Of a stretch of DNA of 64,000 nucleotides, positions 1 through 8,790 are shown one piece after another. Source of the DNA: Acidimicrobiales bacterium (GTDB lineage: Bacteria > Actinomycetota > Acidimicrobiia > Acidimicrobiales > JACCXE01); assembly GCA_035546775.1 (NCBI GenBank), contig DASZWD010000057.1, positions 62,001 through 126,000 on the forward strand, in the 5' to 3' direction. A program made the translations under genes and the position numbers. The notes beneath the pieces are model-generated. The model saw nothing but the letters and a program-made list of their open reading frames with translations. It was not told where the DNA came from and did no database searches. How positions within the stretch are numbered: the stretch's first letter is position 1; every line of letters starts with the position of its first letter.

Positions 1-380
1 CCGTCATCCGCGCCGGTGCGCGGGGCTACATCACCAAGTCGGCCACGGGCGCCGAGATCGCCGAAGCGATCGAGCGCATCGCTGCGGGCGACGCCGCGTT
101 CTCACCGCGCTTGGCCGGCTTCGTGCTCGACGCGTTTTCGTCAGGAGTGCCGGCTTCGGTGGCCGAAGCACCGGTCGACGCCGAGCTGGAACAGCTCACG
201 CCGCGCGAACGCGAGGTGCTGCAACTCATCGCCCGTGGCTACGCGTACAAGGAAGTCGGGCGGCGGTTGAACGTTTCGGTGAAGACGGTCGAGACCCACG
301 TCAGTTCGGTGCTGCGCAAGCTGCAGCTCAGCAGTCGCCACGAGCTGGCGCGCTGGGCGACGGACCGCCGGCTGATCTAA
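1..380 (+). CDS. Response regulator, LuxR/NarL family (5' truncated)
   Basis: The gene is cut by the window edge; the readable frame begins at base 3 and gives 125 residues. The first residues (GARGYITK) match the end of a receiver domain, including the conserved lysine before the last strand. A LuxR-type helix-turn-helix follows in the last ~60 residues: LTPREREVLQLIARG, then KEVGRRLNVSVKTVETHVSSVLRKL. Family knowledge: such proteins are phosphorylated by a partner histidine kinase and bind DNA through the C-terminal HTH. The kinase and the phospho-acceptor Asp lie outside the window, so no regulon can be assigned. The next gene is convergent, 6 bp downstream. Confidence 0.93.
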   Translation, partial: VIRAGARGYITKSATGAEIAEAIERIAAGDAAFSPRLAGFVLDAFSSGVPASVAEAPVDAELEQLTPREREVLQLIARGYAYKEVGRRLNVSVKTVETHVSSVLRKLQLSSRHELARWATDRRLI

Positions 381-386
381 GGGGAA

Positions 387-1334
387 CTACTGCGGGGTGA
401 GCGACGTCAGCGTCTGGGTGACGTCGGAGGTCAGCTTCGACGAGAAGCCGTAGCCCGACGACGCCTTGGCGTTGATCACCTGGCGCTGGACAACGGGCAG
501 GCGCAGCGTATTCGACACCCACATGGTGAGGTCGGCGCTGCCGCTGATGTCGCCCGAGATGCTCAGCGAGGCCGTGATCTCGGTGACACTCACGCTCTGA
601 CCGGCAATCGTCATCGTCTTGGAATCGCCGACGCCGCCCGTGACGCTCACGTGTGTCGCCCCGTCGCTCGACGTCGCCGACCACGTCCACGACGAGCCCG
701 ACGGTGACGAGTACGGGATGAACAGCGCGGGGCTCGAGGGCGTGAACACCTTGGTGGTGTCGCCCGCCTTGAGCTGGAAGCTGACCAGGCGCGCCTCGTT
801 CTGCGAGAACCGCTGCGTGATCTTCACGTCGCCGGGCGTGTTCGGGCTGCTCTGGCGTAAGTCCGAACCGGTGGCGGTGAAGACCACCGATCCCGTCGAC
901 GGGACGGCCTGCGCCCGGCCGTTCACGCTGGCGCTGCCGGCGAACGTCGCCGCGTAGCTGCCGGCGCCCGGCGCGACGCGCGCAACCGGTGGCGGCGCGG
1001 CAGACGACACGATGCCGGTCATGTCGTCCACCGCGGCCGCCGGACGCGTCGTCGAGGTCCTTGTCGAGGAGGACGCATGCGACGACGTCGATGGCGAGGC
1101 GTGGGGTGCCTGGGGAGAGGGGGTTACGCCGGTGACACTTCTATCGGCAGCAGTGGTGTCGGTTGTGAGGGGATTAGTCGTCGTTGTCGGCTTCGGCCTG
1201 TGGTGCGCCCCGCCGGCGACGTGCGTGACATCGGTGACCGGAGCGTTGACGGTGACGAGCCCGACGACCGCGAACGCCGCGTTGGACGCGACACAGGCGA
1301 GCAGGATGCTGCGGACGCGCCGGGGGATGCTCAC
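387..1334 (-). CDS. Secreted/membrane-anchored Thr-Ser-rich protein, unknown function
   Basis: 315 residues starting at GTG. A hydrophobic segment near residues 8-33 looks like an uncleaved signal anchor or signal peptide after a short basic N-terminus. Residues ~45-110 form a low-complexity Thr/Ser/Pro linker (runs such as TTTTNPLTTDTTAADRS). Residues ~120-315 are beta-rich without a motif I recognise. The GTG start overlaps the TGA stop of the upstream ABC transporter by 4 bp (1331-1334), so the two are probably translationally coupled. The transporter ends in a similar Thr/Pro-rich tail, suggesting both act at the cell surface. The function is unknown and could be an envelope accessory protein of the exporter. 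Confidence 0.75.
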   Translation of the reverse strand: MSIPRRVRSILLACVASNAAFAVVGLVTVNAPVTDVTHVAGGAHHRPKPTTTTNPLTTDTTAADRSVTGVTPSPQAPHASPSTSSHASSSTRTSTTRPAAAVDDMTGIVSSAAPPPVARVAPGAGSYAATFAGSASVNGRAQAVPSTGSVVFTATGSDLRQSSPNTPGDVKITQRFSQNEARLVSFQLKAGDTTKVFTPSSPALFIPYSSPSGSSWTWSATSSDGATHVSVTGGVGDSKTMTIAGQSVSVTEITASLSISGDISGSADLTMWVSNTLRLPVVQRQVINAKASSGYGFSSKLTSDVTQTLTSLTPQ

Positions 1335-3409
1335 TTGCCGACCTTCGGCGTGAAGAACGTGAACAGCTTGAAGAAGTTGCTCATCGGCGACGGCGTCGGC
1401 GTGGCGTTCGTCGGCGTGACCGTCGGCGGCTGCGGCAGGACCGTCGGTGTCGTCGTCGGCGTCTCGGGCGTCACGATCTGCGCGTCCGAGGCGACGGGCG
1501 CCTCGGTGGTCGGTGTCTCCTGCGGCGCGGGCGTCGCGACGACACGCGGTGTGATGACCGGCGGAGTCGTGACGGCGGGTGCGGTGACCGGCGGCGTGGT
1601 GACCGGTGTTGCGACGGCGGGAGTCGTGACGTCGGTCGTGAGCGGCGCGGCCGCGAGCGGCGTGCTGCGGGGCGTGGGCGTCGTGGTGCCGTGGTGCAGA
1701 TGACCAAGGGCGAGCACGCCGGCGCCGGCGGACGTAAGGCTCAGCGCGACCGCGATGCCGGTCGCGGGCACGGCGGCGAAACCGAGACGGAGCCGGGGAA
1801 CGCGAAAGTCATGCGCGGCACCGGCGTCGGGGTGCAGCGTGCGGGAGACGGCGCGCACCGTGACGATCACCCCGAAGGCGCTCAGCGCGCAGAGGGCGAC
1901 GACGGCGTGGGTGCGCTCCGAGGTCGGACCGTTGAGCGTGGCGGCCATCGCCTCGAGCGCCCATCGGGTGCTGACGAGCCAGCGCGCCTGGTGCAACAGC
2001 GGCACGTGGGCACGCGCGGCCCACTCGCCCGCGAGCACGAGTTGAGCCACGAGGGTGACAGGCAGCAATGCGCCGGCGCGTTCGGTCGACTTCGACCACG
2101 CCGACAGCGACAGGCCGAGGGCCGTGGCGACGACACCGGCCACCGCGGTGAGCAGCACGAGTTCGATGCGATGGTTGGGATGCTGACGGCCCGTCGCCAG
2201 GAAGCCGACGAGCCCGCACTGGAGCGCGGCGATGACGCTCAGCGTCACGAACTTCGAGGCCACGTAAGCGCGGGCGGACAGGCCGCTACCCGCTTCCCAC
2301 TGGAGGATCTTGCGCTCGCGCACGACCTCGCGGATCGAGTTCGACACGCCGAGCCACGTGGCGCTGAGCACGATGAACAGCAGGACCACGCCGGCCTTCG
2401 AGCTGTACGAGCCGTCGGCGTTGGGCACGAGGCCGTTGCCCGGCAGTACCGCCCACAGCAGCGCGCCGACGAGGGGCGCTTGGAGGGCGAGCAGGACGAG
2501 GTGGCGGCTATCGGCGCGCAGCACGTCGACCTGACGACGCACCAGCAGCGCGAACTGTGACACCGCACCTACCGCGGCCCGCGGCGCGGTGTCGTCGATG
2601 GTCGCCGCGCTCGCGTGCAACTTGGCGTTGCGGTGGTTGCGAAACTTCTGCTGCCACAGGTCGGGTGCGGACTCGAGGGCGAGGAACACGTCGGCGGCGT
2701 CGGCCTTGCCGAAGTACCGCGTCGCCTCTTTGGGCGTGCCGAAGAACGCCACGCCGCCGCCGGCGAGGTAGAGCACGCGATCGGCCGAGTGCAGTGCGTC
2801 GACGCTGTGGGTAACGGCGATGATCGTGCGGCCGCTGCGGGCCAAGGCGCGCAGGGTGTCGAGTACGACCTTCTCGTAGCCGGGATCGAGGCCGGCGGTG
2901 GGTTCGTCGAGCACGAGCACGTCGGGGTCACCGAGGAGCTGCGCGGCGATGCTCGCCCGTTTGCGCTGACCGCCGGAAAGATCGCCGATCTTGGTGCGCG
3001 CGTGCGTCGCCAATCCGAGTTCGTCGAGGACGGCGTCGACGCGATCGGCGCGCGCGTCGGCCGACGCGTCGGCGATGCGCAAGCCGGCGGCGAAGTCGAG
3101 CGCTTGGCGCAGCGTGAGCCCCGCGTGGAAGGCGTCGACTTGAGGCACGAAAGCGACACTCCCGCTCAGACGCACGTCGCCGCTCTGGGCGGCGAGCGAC
3201 CCGGTGATGGCGCGGGCCAGTGAAGTCTTACCGGCACCCGTGGGTCCGACGACGGTGAGCACCTCGCCGCGGGCGGCGCGGAAGCTCACGTCGTCGAGGA
3301 GGCGAGTGCCATTGGGGGCGTAGGCGGTGACGCCGTGCACGTCGACCACGACGGCGTCACGTGAGCGAATAGACGCGTCAGCGTCACCCGCGAGGGCAAT
3401 TTCCGGCAT
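1331..3409 (-). CDS. ABCG-like ABC transporter, ATPase-permease fusion with Thr/Pro-rich C-terminal tail
   Basis: 692 residues. The N-terminal ATPase shows Walker A GPTGAGKTS (~55-63), signature LSGGQRKR (~144-151), Walker B VLVLDEP (~164-170) and the H-loop His (~201). Residues ~280-580 form an ABC-2 type permease with several hydrophobic helices. The order ATPase then permease is that of ABCG half-transporters, which dimerise and usually export lipids or hydrophobic compounds. Residues ~590-675 are an unusual Thr/Pro/Val-rich extension ending in an aromatic-basic segment (FFKLFTFFTPKVGK). ATG start at 3409, 52 bp from the divergent start of the hydrolase-ligase gene. The next gene overlaps its stop by 4 bp. 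Substrate unknown. Confidence 0.9.
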   Translation of the reverse strand: MPEIALAGDADASIRSRDAVVVDVHGVTAYAPNGTRLLDDVSFRAARGEVLTVVGPTGAGKTSLARAITGSLAAQSGDVRLSGSVAFVPQVDAFHAGLTLRQALDFAAGLRIADASADARADRVDAVLDELGLATHARTKIGDLSGGQRKRASIAAQLLGDPDVLVLDEPTAGLDPGYEKVVLDTLRALARSGRTIIAVTHSVDALHSADRVLYLAGGGVAFFGTPKEATRYFGKADAADVFLALESAPDLWQQKFRNHRNAKLHASAATIDDTAPRAAVGAVSQFALLVRRQVDVLRADSRHLVLLALQAPLVGALLWAVLPGNGLVPNADGSYSSKAGVVLLFIVLSATWLGVSNSIREVVRERKILQWEAGSGLSARAYVASKFVTLSVIAALQCGLVGFLATGRQHPNHRIELVLLTAVAGVVATALGLSLSAWSKSTERAGALLPVTLVAQLVLAGEWAARAHVPLLHQARWLVSTRWALEAMAATLNGPTSERTHAVVALCALSAFGVIVTVRAVSRTLHPDAGAAHDFRVPRLRLGFAAVPATGIAVALSLTSAGAGVLALGHLHHGTTTPTPRSTPLAAAPLTTDVTTPAVATPVTTPPVTAPAVTTPPVITPRVVATPAPQETPTTEAPVASDAQIVTPETPTTTPTVLPQPPTVTPTNATPTPSPMSNFFKLFTFFTPKVGK

Positions 3410-3461
3410 AGCGCCCTATCGGCGGGCTCCGCCCAAACATAAGACAAGGCACAATGTCGGC

Positions 3462-6422
3462 GTGGATCTCGGGCCCCGTGCGTGGGGCAAGGCGCTGAGT
3501 CGGTTGGGGGCCACCGCGCAGAACGCCCTCGAGGTGGCCCGCTTCGGCGGTTTGGACACCGGCGAGGAGCCCTCGCCCTACGACGTCGTGGTCACCCGTC
3601 CGGTCTATCGGCTGCGGCGCTACTTCCCCGAACGCGTGGGCGACGGGACCCGCCCAGCCCTTGTGCTGGTGCCGCCGCTGATGCTGTCGACGGAGGTGTA
3701 CGACGTCGCCCCGGCCACCAGCGCCGTGGCGCAGCTCGTGGACGACGGCGTCGACGTGTGGGTCGTCGACTTCGGTGCGCCCGAGAAAGAGGCGGGCGGT
3801 CTCGACCGGACGCTGACCGATCACGTGCTGGCCGTGAGCGACGCGGTCGACGAGGTGCGCCAGCAAACCGGACACGACACGGTGCATCTCGCCGGCTACT
3901 CGCAGGGCGGCATGTTCTGTTACCAAGCGGCGGCCTACCGCCGCACTGCCGGTCTCGCCAGCATCATCACGTTCGGCAGCCCGGTCGACACCAGCGAGAC
4001 GTCACCGATTCCCTTGCCCGAGGTGCAGGTGATCAACGCGGTATCGGGGATCACCGAGCGCCTGCTCGGCCGCAGCGGCGTGCCGGCGTGGGTGACGCGC
4101 ACCGGTTTCCAGATGCTCGACCCGGCGAAAGCGATCCGCTCCCGCGTCGACTTCCTCCGGCAACTACACGACCGCGAGTCGTTGCTCGAACGCGAAGGCC
4201 AGCGGCGCTTCCTCGAAGCCGACGGCTGGGTGGCGTATCCAGCCCCGGCGATCGCCGAGTTGCTCGACCAGTTCGTGGCCCACAACCGCATGCTCATGGG
4301 CGGCTTCGTGATCGACGGGCGCCTCGTCACCCTCGCCGACATCGACTGCCCGGTGCTGTGCTTCGTCGGCGAGGTCGACGAGATCGCCGCTCCCAAGGCG
4401 GTGCGCGCCATCCGCCGGGCGACGCCGCGCGCCGAGATCTGGGAGCACACGATGCGCGCCGGTCACTTCGGCCTCGTCGTGGGGTCCAAGGCGATGGACG
4501 AGACGTGGCCGACCGTCGCGTCGTGGGTGAAGTGGCGCGACGGCCTCGGCGAGCAACCGGCGTCGATCGTGACGCTGCGCGAGTCCGACGACGCCGGCAG
4601 TGTCGACTGGCTCACCCGTGTCGGCCACGCCGCCAACCTCGTCACCGACGTCGCTCTCGCCGGCGCGCGCTCGACCCTCGACGCGTCGGTGCGCAGCGGC
4701 GACGCGCTGCGCCGCGCCGTGGGCGACGCCATCGACCAGTTGCCCCGCATCAACCGCCTCGAGTCGATCCGTCCCCAGACGCGCATCTCGCTCGGCCTGC
4801 TCCTCGACGAGCAGGCGCGGCGCGCGCCCGACCAGGTGTTCTTTCTCTACGACGGCCGCGGCCATACCTACGGCGACGCCAAGCGGCGCGTCGACAACAT
4901 CGTGCGCGGTCTGATCTCGGTGGGCGTGCGCCAGGGCGAACACGTCGGCGTGCTCATGGGGACGCGTCCGAGCGCGCTGGCGGTCGTCGCCGCCTTGAGC
5001 CGGCTCGGCGCGGTGACGGTGTTGATGCGCGTCGACGGTTCACCGGCGCGCGAGGCCGAACTCGGCCACGTGTCGCGCATCATTGCCGACCCCGAGTCAG
5101 CCGACGTGGCGAGGGCCATCGGGCCGCCGGTCCTCGTGCTCGGTGGCGGCGGCGAGCCGCGTGAACTCGGCTTCGGACTCACCGACATGGAGCGCATCGA
5201 TCCCGACGCCATCGCCGAGCCGGCGTGGTACGCGCCCAACCCGGGGCGCGGGCGCGATCTCGCGTTCATGCTCTTCGCCGGTGAAGGCGAACAGACGCGC
5301 GTCAACCGCATCACCAACAAGCGCTGGGCGCTCTCGGCGTTCGGCACCGCGTCGTCCGCCGCGCTCTCGGGCGCCGACACCGTCTACTGCGTCACGCCGA
5401 TCAGCCATCCTTCGGGCCTGCTGACGTCGATCGGCGGCGCCATCGCCGGTGGGGCGCGCCTGGCGCTCACGTCGAGCTTCGAGCCCGAGACGTTCTGGGA
5501 CGAGGTGCGCCGCTACGGCATCACGGTGGTGTCCTACACGTGGGCGATGTGCCGCGTGCTCGTCGACGCGCCCGTCGACCCCTTCGAGCGCGACCACCCG
5601 ATCCGCCTGTTCATGGGCTCGGGCATGCCGACGGGCTTGTGGCGCCGCGTCCTCGACCGCTTCGACCCGGCGAAGATCGTCGAGTTCTACGCGTCGACCG
5701 AAGGCGAGGCGGTCCTCGTCAACCTGGGTGGGCAGAAGGTCGGCGCCAAGGGCCGACCGCTGCCGGGCAGCGCGCCGGTGCGCATCGCGGCGTGGGACGT
5801 CGCGGCGGGCAAGCTGGTCGAGCGCGAGGACGGGTTCGCCCGCCCGTGCGGGCGCGGCGAGGTCGGCATGCTGCTGGTGGCGTCGCGCGAGGACCGCGGC
5901 GGGCTGCTGGCGGCGCCGGTGCGCGGCGTGTTCGCCAAAGACGACGAATGGCTCATCACCGGCGACCTGTTCCGGCGCGATCGCGACGGCGACTACTGGA
6001 TCGTCGACCACGTCAGCGGCCTGATCGCCACGCCCCACGGGCCGGTGGCGTCGTACCCGATCGCCGAAGACCTCGAGGCGCTGCCGGCGGTCGACCTCGC
6101 CGTCGCCTACGCGGTGCAGGGGTCGAAGGGGCCCGTCGTCGTCGCTGCGGTTGCGCCCCGAGCCGGCTTCGCGATCCGCGCCGACGAGTTGTCCGACGCG
6201 GTGCGCGATCTCGCACCGACGAGTCGGCCGGCGGTGGTGCGCGTCGTCGCCGCCATCCCGCTCACGACGTGGTACCGGCCGGTGTCGGCACCGCTGCGGG
6301 CCGCGGGTGTGCCGGCCAACGACTGCGCCTACGCGTGGGACGCCGCGACCCAGGCGTACGCGCCCATCACCGACGACCGGCGCGCCGACCTCGGCCTCGA
6401 CGTCCCACCCTCGCTGTTCTGA
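3462..6422 (+). CDS. Alpha/beta hydrolase fused to degenerate AMP-binding (acyl-CoA synthetase-like) domain
   Basis: 986 residues from GTG 3462, chosen because longer versions run into the divergent exporter start. Residues ~1-400 form an alpha/beta hydrolase with nucleophile motif GYSQGG (Ser ~147), similar to PhaC-like hydrolases. Residues ~445-986 resemble the ANL adenylating family: YASTEGE is the A5-like motif, and ITGDLFRRDRDGDYWIVD is the A7/A8 region. The phosphate-binding loop that normally reads like YTSGTTG is replaced by LFAGEGEQTRVNRITNKRW, and the hinge/A10 lysine region is not obvious. Adenylation may therefore be altered or lost. A role in acyl chain handling is inferred. The methyltransferase gene starts 2 bp after its stop. 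Confidence 0.85.
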   Translation: MDLGPRAWGKALSRLGATAQNALEVARFGGLDTGEEPSPYDVVVTRPVYRLRRYFPERVGDGTRPALVLVPPLMLSTEVYDVAPATSAVAQLVDDGVDVWVVDFGAPEKEAGGLDRTLTDHVLAVSDAVDEVRQQTGHDTVHLAGYSQGGMFCYQAAAYRRTAGLASIITFGSPVDTSETSPIPLPEVQVINAVSGITERLLGRSGVPAWVTRTGFQMLDPAKAIRSRVDFLRQLHDRESLLEREGQRRFLEADGWVAYPAPAIAELLDQFVAHNRMLMGGFVIDGRLVTLADIDCPVLCFVGEVDEIAAPKAVRAIRRATPRAEIWEHTMRAGHFGLVVGSKAMDETWPTVASWVKWRDGLGEQPASIVTLRESDDAGSVDWLTRVGHAANLVTDVALAGARSTLDASVRSGDALRRAVGDAIDQLPRINRLESIRPQTRISLGLLLDEQARRAPDQVFFLYDGRGHTYGDAKRRVDNIVRGLISVGVRQGEHVGVLMGTRPSALAVVAALSRLGAVTVLMRVDGSPAREAELGHVSRIIADPESADVARAIGPPVLVLGGGGEPRELGFGLTDMERIDPDAIAEPAWYAPNPGRGRDLAFMLFAGEGEQTRVNRITNKRWALSAFGTASSAALSGADTVYCVTPISHPSGLLTSIGGAIAGGARLALTSSFEPETFWDEVRRYGITVVSYTWAMCRVLVDAPVDPFERDHPIRLFMGSGMPTGLWRRVLDRFDPAKIVEFYASTEGEAVLVNLGGQKVGAKGRPLPGSAPVRIAAWDVAAGKLVEREDGFARPCGRGEVGMLLVASREDRGGLLAAPVRGVFAKDDEWLITGDLFRRDRDGDYWIVDHVSGLIATPHGPVASYPIAEDLEALPAVDLAVAYAVQGSKGPVVVAAVAPRAGFAIRADELSDAVRDLAPTSRPAVVRVVAAIPLTTWYRPVSAPLRAAGVPANDCAYAWDAATQAYAPITDDRRADLGLDVPPSLF

Positions 6423-6424
6423 GC

Positions 6425-7057
6425 GTGGCCGACGCGTTCCCCGCCGGGTTCTTCGACCGCGTCGACCCGTCCGCCGACGCCCGGTTCTACGCCGAGCCGC
6501 GCTTGGTCACCCACATCGACGACGGTGCGATCGCCGCGGTCGGCGCGCTCTACGACGAACTCGGCCTCGGCGGCACCGACGTGCTCGACGTGATGAGTTC
6601 GTGGATCTCGCACTTCCGTCCGCACGCCGCGCCGCGGCGGCTCACCGTGCTCGGCATGAACGCCGCCGAACTGTCGGCCAACGCGATGGCGGACGAGGTG
6701 GTCGTGCACGACCTCAACGCCGACCCGCGGTTGCCCTTCGTCGACGCGTCGTTCGACCACGCCACTTGCTGCGTGTCTGTCGACTACCTCACGCAGCCCG
6801 TGGCCGTGTTCCGCGACGTGGCCCGCGTGCTGCGCCGCGACGGGTTGTTCGTGGTCATGTTCTCCAACCGGTTGTTCCCGACCAAGGCGATTCGGGGGTG
6901 GCTGGCCAACGACAGCGAGGGGCACTGCGAGATCGTGCGGCGCTACTTCGAGTTGTCGGGCGCGTTCACGCCGGCAACCGTGGAACTCCGCACGGCGCTG
7001 GCCGATCGGGGAGACCCGCTGTATGCCGTCTACGCGCGGGTACGGTCCCCCGAGTGA
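6425..7057 (+). CDS. Class I SAM-dependent methyltransferase (type 11-like)
   Basis: 210 residues from GTG 6425, two bases after the preceding stop. The fold is recognisable from VLDVMSSWISHFRP (a degenerate motif I with no GxGxG), LPFVDASFDHATCCVSVDYL (motif IV region) and FRDVARVLRRDGLFVVMFSNR (post-motif region). The MSSWxSH variant of motif I occurs in a known subset of small methyltransferases, but its substrate is unknown. Its stop overlaps the start of the pyrophosphatase gene (GTGA, 7054-7057), so hydrolase-ligase, methyltransferase and pyrophosphatase look like one operon. Confidence 0.85.
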   Translation: MADAFPAGFFDRVDPSADARFYAEPRLVTHIDDGAIAAVGALYDELGLGGTDVLDVMSSWISHFRPHAAPRRLTVLGMNAAELSANAMADEVVVHDLNADPRLPFVDASFDHATCCVSVDYLTQPVAVFRDVARVLRRDGLFVVMFSNRLFPTKAIRGWLANDSEGHCEIVRRYFELSGAFTPATVELRTALADRGDPLYAVYARVRSPE

Positions 7058-7548
7058 GTGAAGCCATCGACGTCGTGGTCGAGATCCCCCGCGGGTCACG
7101 CAACAAGTACGAGTACGACCACGAGCGCCACGTGATGCGCCTCGACCGCCGGCTCTTCACCGCGACGGCCTATCCCGCCGACTACGGGTTCATCCCCGAC
7201 ACGCTGTCCGAAGACGGTGACCCACTCGACGCCATGGTCGTGCTCGACGACCCGACGTTCCCGGGCTGCTGGGTCAACGCCCGGCCCGTCGGCGTGTTCT
7301 GGATGACCGACGACAAAGGCCCCGACGCCAAGATCCTGTGCGTACCGGCCCACGACCCGCGCTGGCACGACGTCGCCGACCTCGAAGGCCTGCCGCCGTT
7401 TCTCACCGACGAGATCAGCCACTTCTTCGACGTGTACAAGGAACTCGAGCCGGGCAAGTCGACGAGCGTGCGCGGCTGGGAGGGTGCGGCCGCGGCGTGG
7501 ATCGAGATCGAATCGTGCCGCGAGCGCTACCGCTCGGCGACGGCGTAG
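7054..7548 (+). CDS. ppa: Inorganic pyrophosphatase, family I
   Basis: 164 residues. It hydrolyses PPi to phosphate in the cytoplasm and pulls PPi-releasing reactions forward. Diagnostic motifs are EIPRGSRNKYEYD near the N-terminus, DYGFIP, and the family signature DGDPLDAMVVL holding the metal-binding Asp residues. KILCVPAHDPRW and the FFDVYKELEPGK segment also fit. Length is normal for a bacterial family I enzyme. GTG start at 7054 overlaps the upstream stop by 4 bp. Being cotranscribed with an AMP-ligase-like protein is suggestive, because ligases release PPi, but this is inference. Confidence 0.96.
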   Translation: MSEAIDVVVEIPRGSRNKYEYDHERHVMRLDRRLFTATAYPADYGFIPDTLSEDGDPLDAMVVLDDPTFPGCWVNARPVGVFWMTDDKGPDAKILCVPAHDPRWHDVADLEGLPPFLTDEISHFFDVYKELEPGKSTSVRGWEGAAAAWIEIESCRERYRSATA

Positions 7549-8391
7549 CTACTTCGTACCGACGATGCAGCGCGCCGCGCCGGGGACGTGCACCGCGCCG
7601 TCGCGCGCGTAAGGCGCCACCGCCGCGATGGCGTTGGCGCGCATGCGGGCGCGGGTGGCGTCGTCGGCCTCGGCCAGTGCGGCGACCGCGAGCGACACGT
7701 GCTCGCTCATCACGTCCCAGTACTCGTCCGCTGACCGGGTGACGAGGTCGACGGCGACGTCGGTCTCGGCGACGTCTTGGAGGCCCGCGTCGCGGAACAG
7801 CGCGCTGACGAAGCCGTCGCCGGCGCAGCGGTACATGTTGGGACCGTTGGGGTCGGGTGGCGACAGCTCGACTTCGGCGCCGATGGCTTGCATCAGGATC
7901 GACGTCCACGGGTTGTCGGCCGCGTTCACCCACACCGATGCCGCCAGGCGCCCGCCGGGCCTGAGGACGCGCACGAACTCGGCGGTGGCGCGCGCCATGT
8001 CGGGGAAGAACATGTAGCCGAAGCGCACCGACACGGCGTCGAACGATTCGTCGGCGAAAGGCAGGTCATCCGCGCTGCACACCTGCGTGGCGATGTTGGC
8101 GATGCCGCCGGCGTCGGCGCGGCGCTGCGCCACCGCGAGCATCTCGGCCGACAGGTCGGTGAGTATGACGGTGGCTTTCGGGTTGGCTGCCGCGATGGTG
8201 AGGCCGGGTTCGCCGGTGCCCGACGCGATGTCGAGCACGCGCTGGCCGTCGCTGACCGCCAGGCCGTTGACGATGGCGGCCGACACCGGCGCCATCTGGT
8301 CCATGATCACCGCGTCCCACTTCTCCCATCCCGCCGACAGCCGCGCCCACGTGGCGCGCTGGGCGGTGCGGATCTCGTCGGCGGTCGGCAT
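7549..8391 (-). CDS. SAM-dependent methyltransferase (UbiE/type 11-like)
   Basis: 280 residues from ATG 8391. A longer reading would overlap the upstream VOC gene; ATG 8391 lies 11 bp past that gene's stop. Motif I is VLDIASGTGEPGL, followed by acidic residue in VILTDLSAEML, motif II in SADDLPFADESFDAVSVRFG and motif III in FVRVLRPGGRLAASVW. The C-terminal third is a cap region without recognised motif. Substrate unknown; small-molecule C- or O-methylation is likely from family resemblance. Same strand as the VOC gene, hence probably in one transcript controlled by the MarR-type site at 8776-8790. Confidence 0.9.
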   Translation of the reverse strand: MPTADEIRTAQRATWARLSAGWEKWDAVIMDQMAPVSAAIVNGLAVSDGQRVLDIASGTGEPGLTIAAANPKATVILTDLSAEMLAVAQRRADAGGIANIATQVCSADDLPFADESFDAVSVRFGYMFFPDMARATAEFVRVLRPGGRLAASVWVNAADNPWTSILMQAIGAEVELSPPDPNGPNMYRCAGDGFVSALFRDAGLQDVAETDVAVDLVTRSADEYWDVMSEHVSLAVAALAEADDATRARMRANAIAAVAPYARDGAVHVPGAARCIVGTK

Positions 8392-8402
8392 CGCGTCGGA
8401 CT

Positions 8403-8774
8403 CTACGACGGCGCCCGCAACTCGCACAGGGCGACGAGGTTGCCCTCCGAATCGTGGAAGAACGTCATCCACTCCTCGGTGCCGGCCGCTTGGCCGAGTT
8501 GGCCTTCGTGCACGTGGATGCGATGGATCTCGTCGACGAAGGCGACGCCGGCCGCCTCCATGGCGGCCCGTCGCGCCGCGATGTCGTCGACGCCGATGTA
8601 GAGCAGCGCGGACGAGCCGCGGCCCTCGAGCAGCAGGCGCGTCCCGCCGCCGAGGCCGAAGAACGACAACCCTGGCGGGTCGTACTCACCGAGCAACGGC
8701 AAGCCCACGACGTCGCGGTAGAACGCGACGGCGCGGGCGCGATCCTCGACATGCTGCGCAACCTGTACCAACAT
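8403..8774 (-). CDS. VOC (glyoxalase/bleomycin resistance/dioxygenase) family protein
   Basis: 123 residues from ATG 8774. An upstream in-frame TTG (8783) would start inside the palindrome and is less likely. The sequence opens with QVAQHVEDRARAVAFYRDVVGLPL, the usual first beta-alpha-beta unit of a VOC module, and ends with a second unit containing FFHDSEGNLVALCEL, where the Glu is a typical metal ligand. One paired VOC module, so probably a dimeric metalloenzyme acting on a small electrophile or aromatic compound. Divergent from the MarR gene with only 8 bp between the start codons. Likely repressed by it. Confidence 0.9.
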   Translation of the reverse strand: MLVQVAQHVEDRARAVAFYRDVVGLPLLGEYDPPGLSFFGLGGGTRLLLEGRGSSALLYIGVDDIAARRAAMEAAGVAFVDEIHRIHVHEGQLGQAAGTEEWMTFFHDSEGNLVALCELRAPS

Positions 8775-8775
8775 G

Positions 8776-8790
8776 CTTAGCAATGCTAAG
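8776..8790. promoter_or_regulatory. Palindromic operator candidate between VOC and MarR genes
   Basis: CTTAGCAATGCTAAG is a palindrome with 7-bp arms around one central A. It abuts the VOC ATG (8774) and contains the MarR ATG (8783-8785). MarR family dimers bind such palindromes and typically repress both divergent genes, so this is the obvious site for the adjacent regulator. Neither gene has room for a ribosome binding site, implying leaderless mRNAs or alternative starts. Confidence 0.7.

Noticed and set aside
1077-1703. Plus-strand Gly/Val-rich open frame resembling PE-PGRS-like protein
   Set aside because: Antisense of the Thr/Pro-rich tail of the exporter and of the secreted protein; the repeats are a by-product of that low-complexity DNA.
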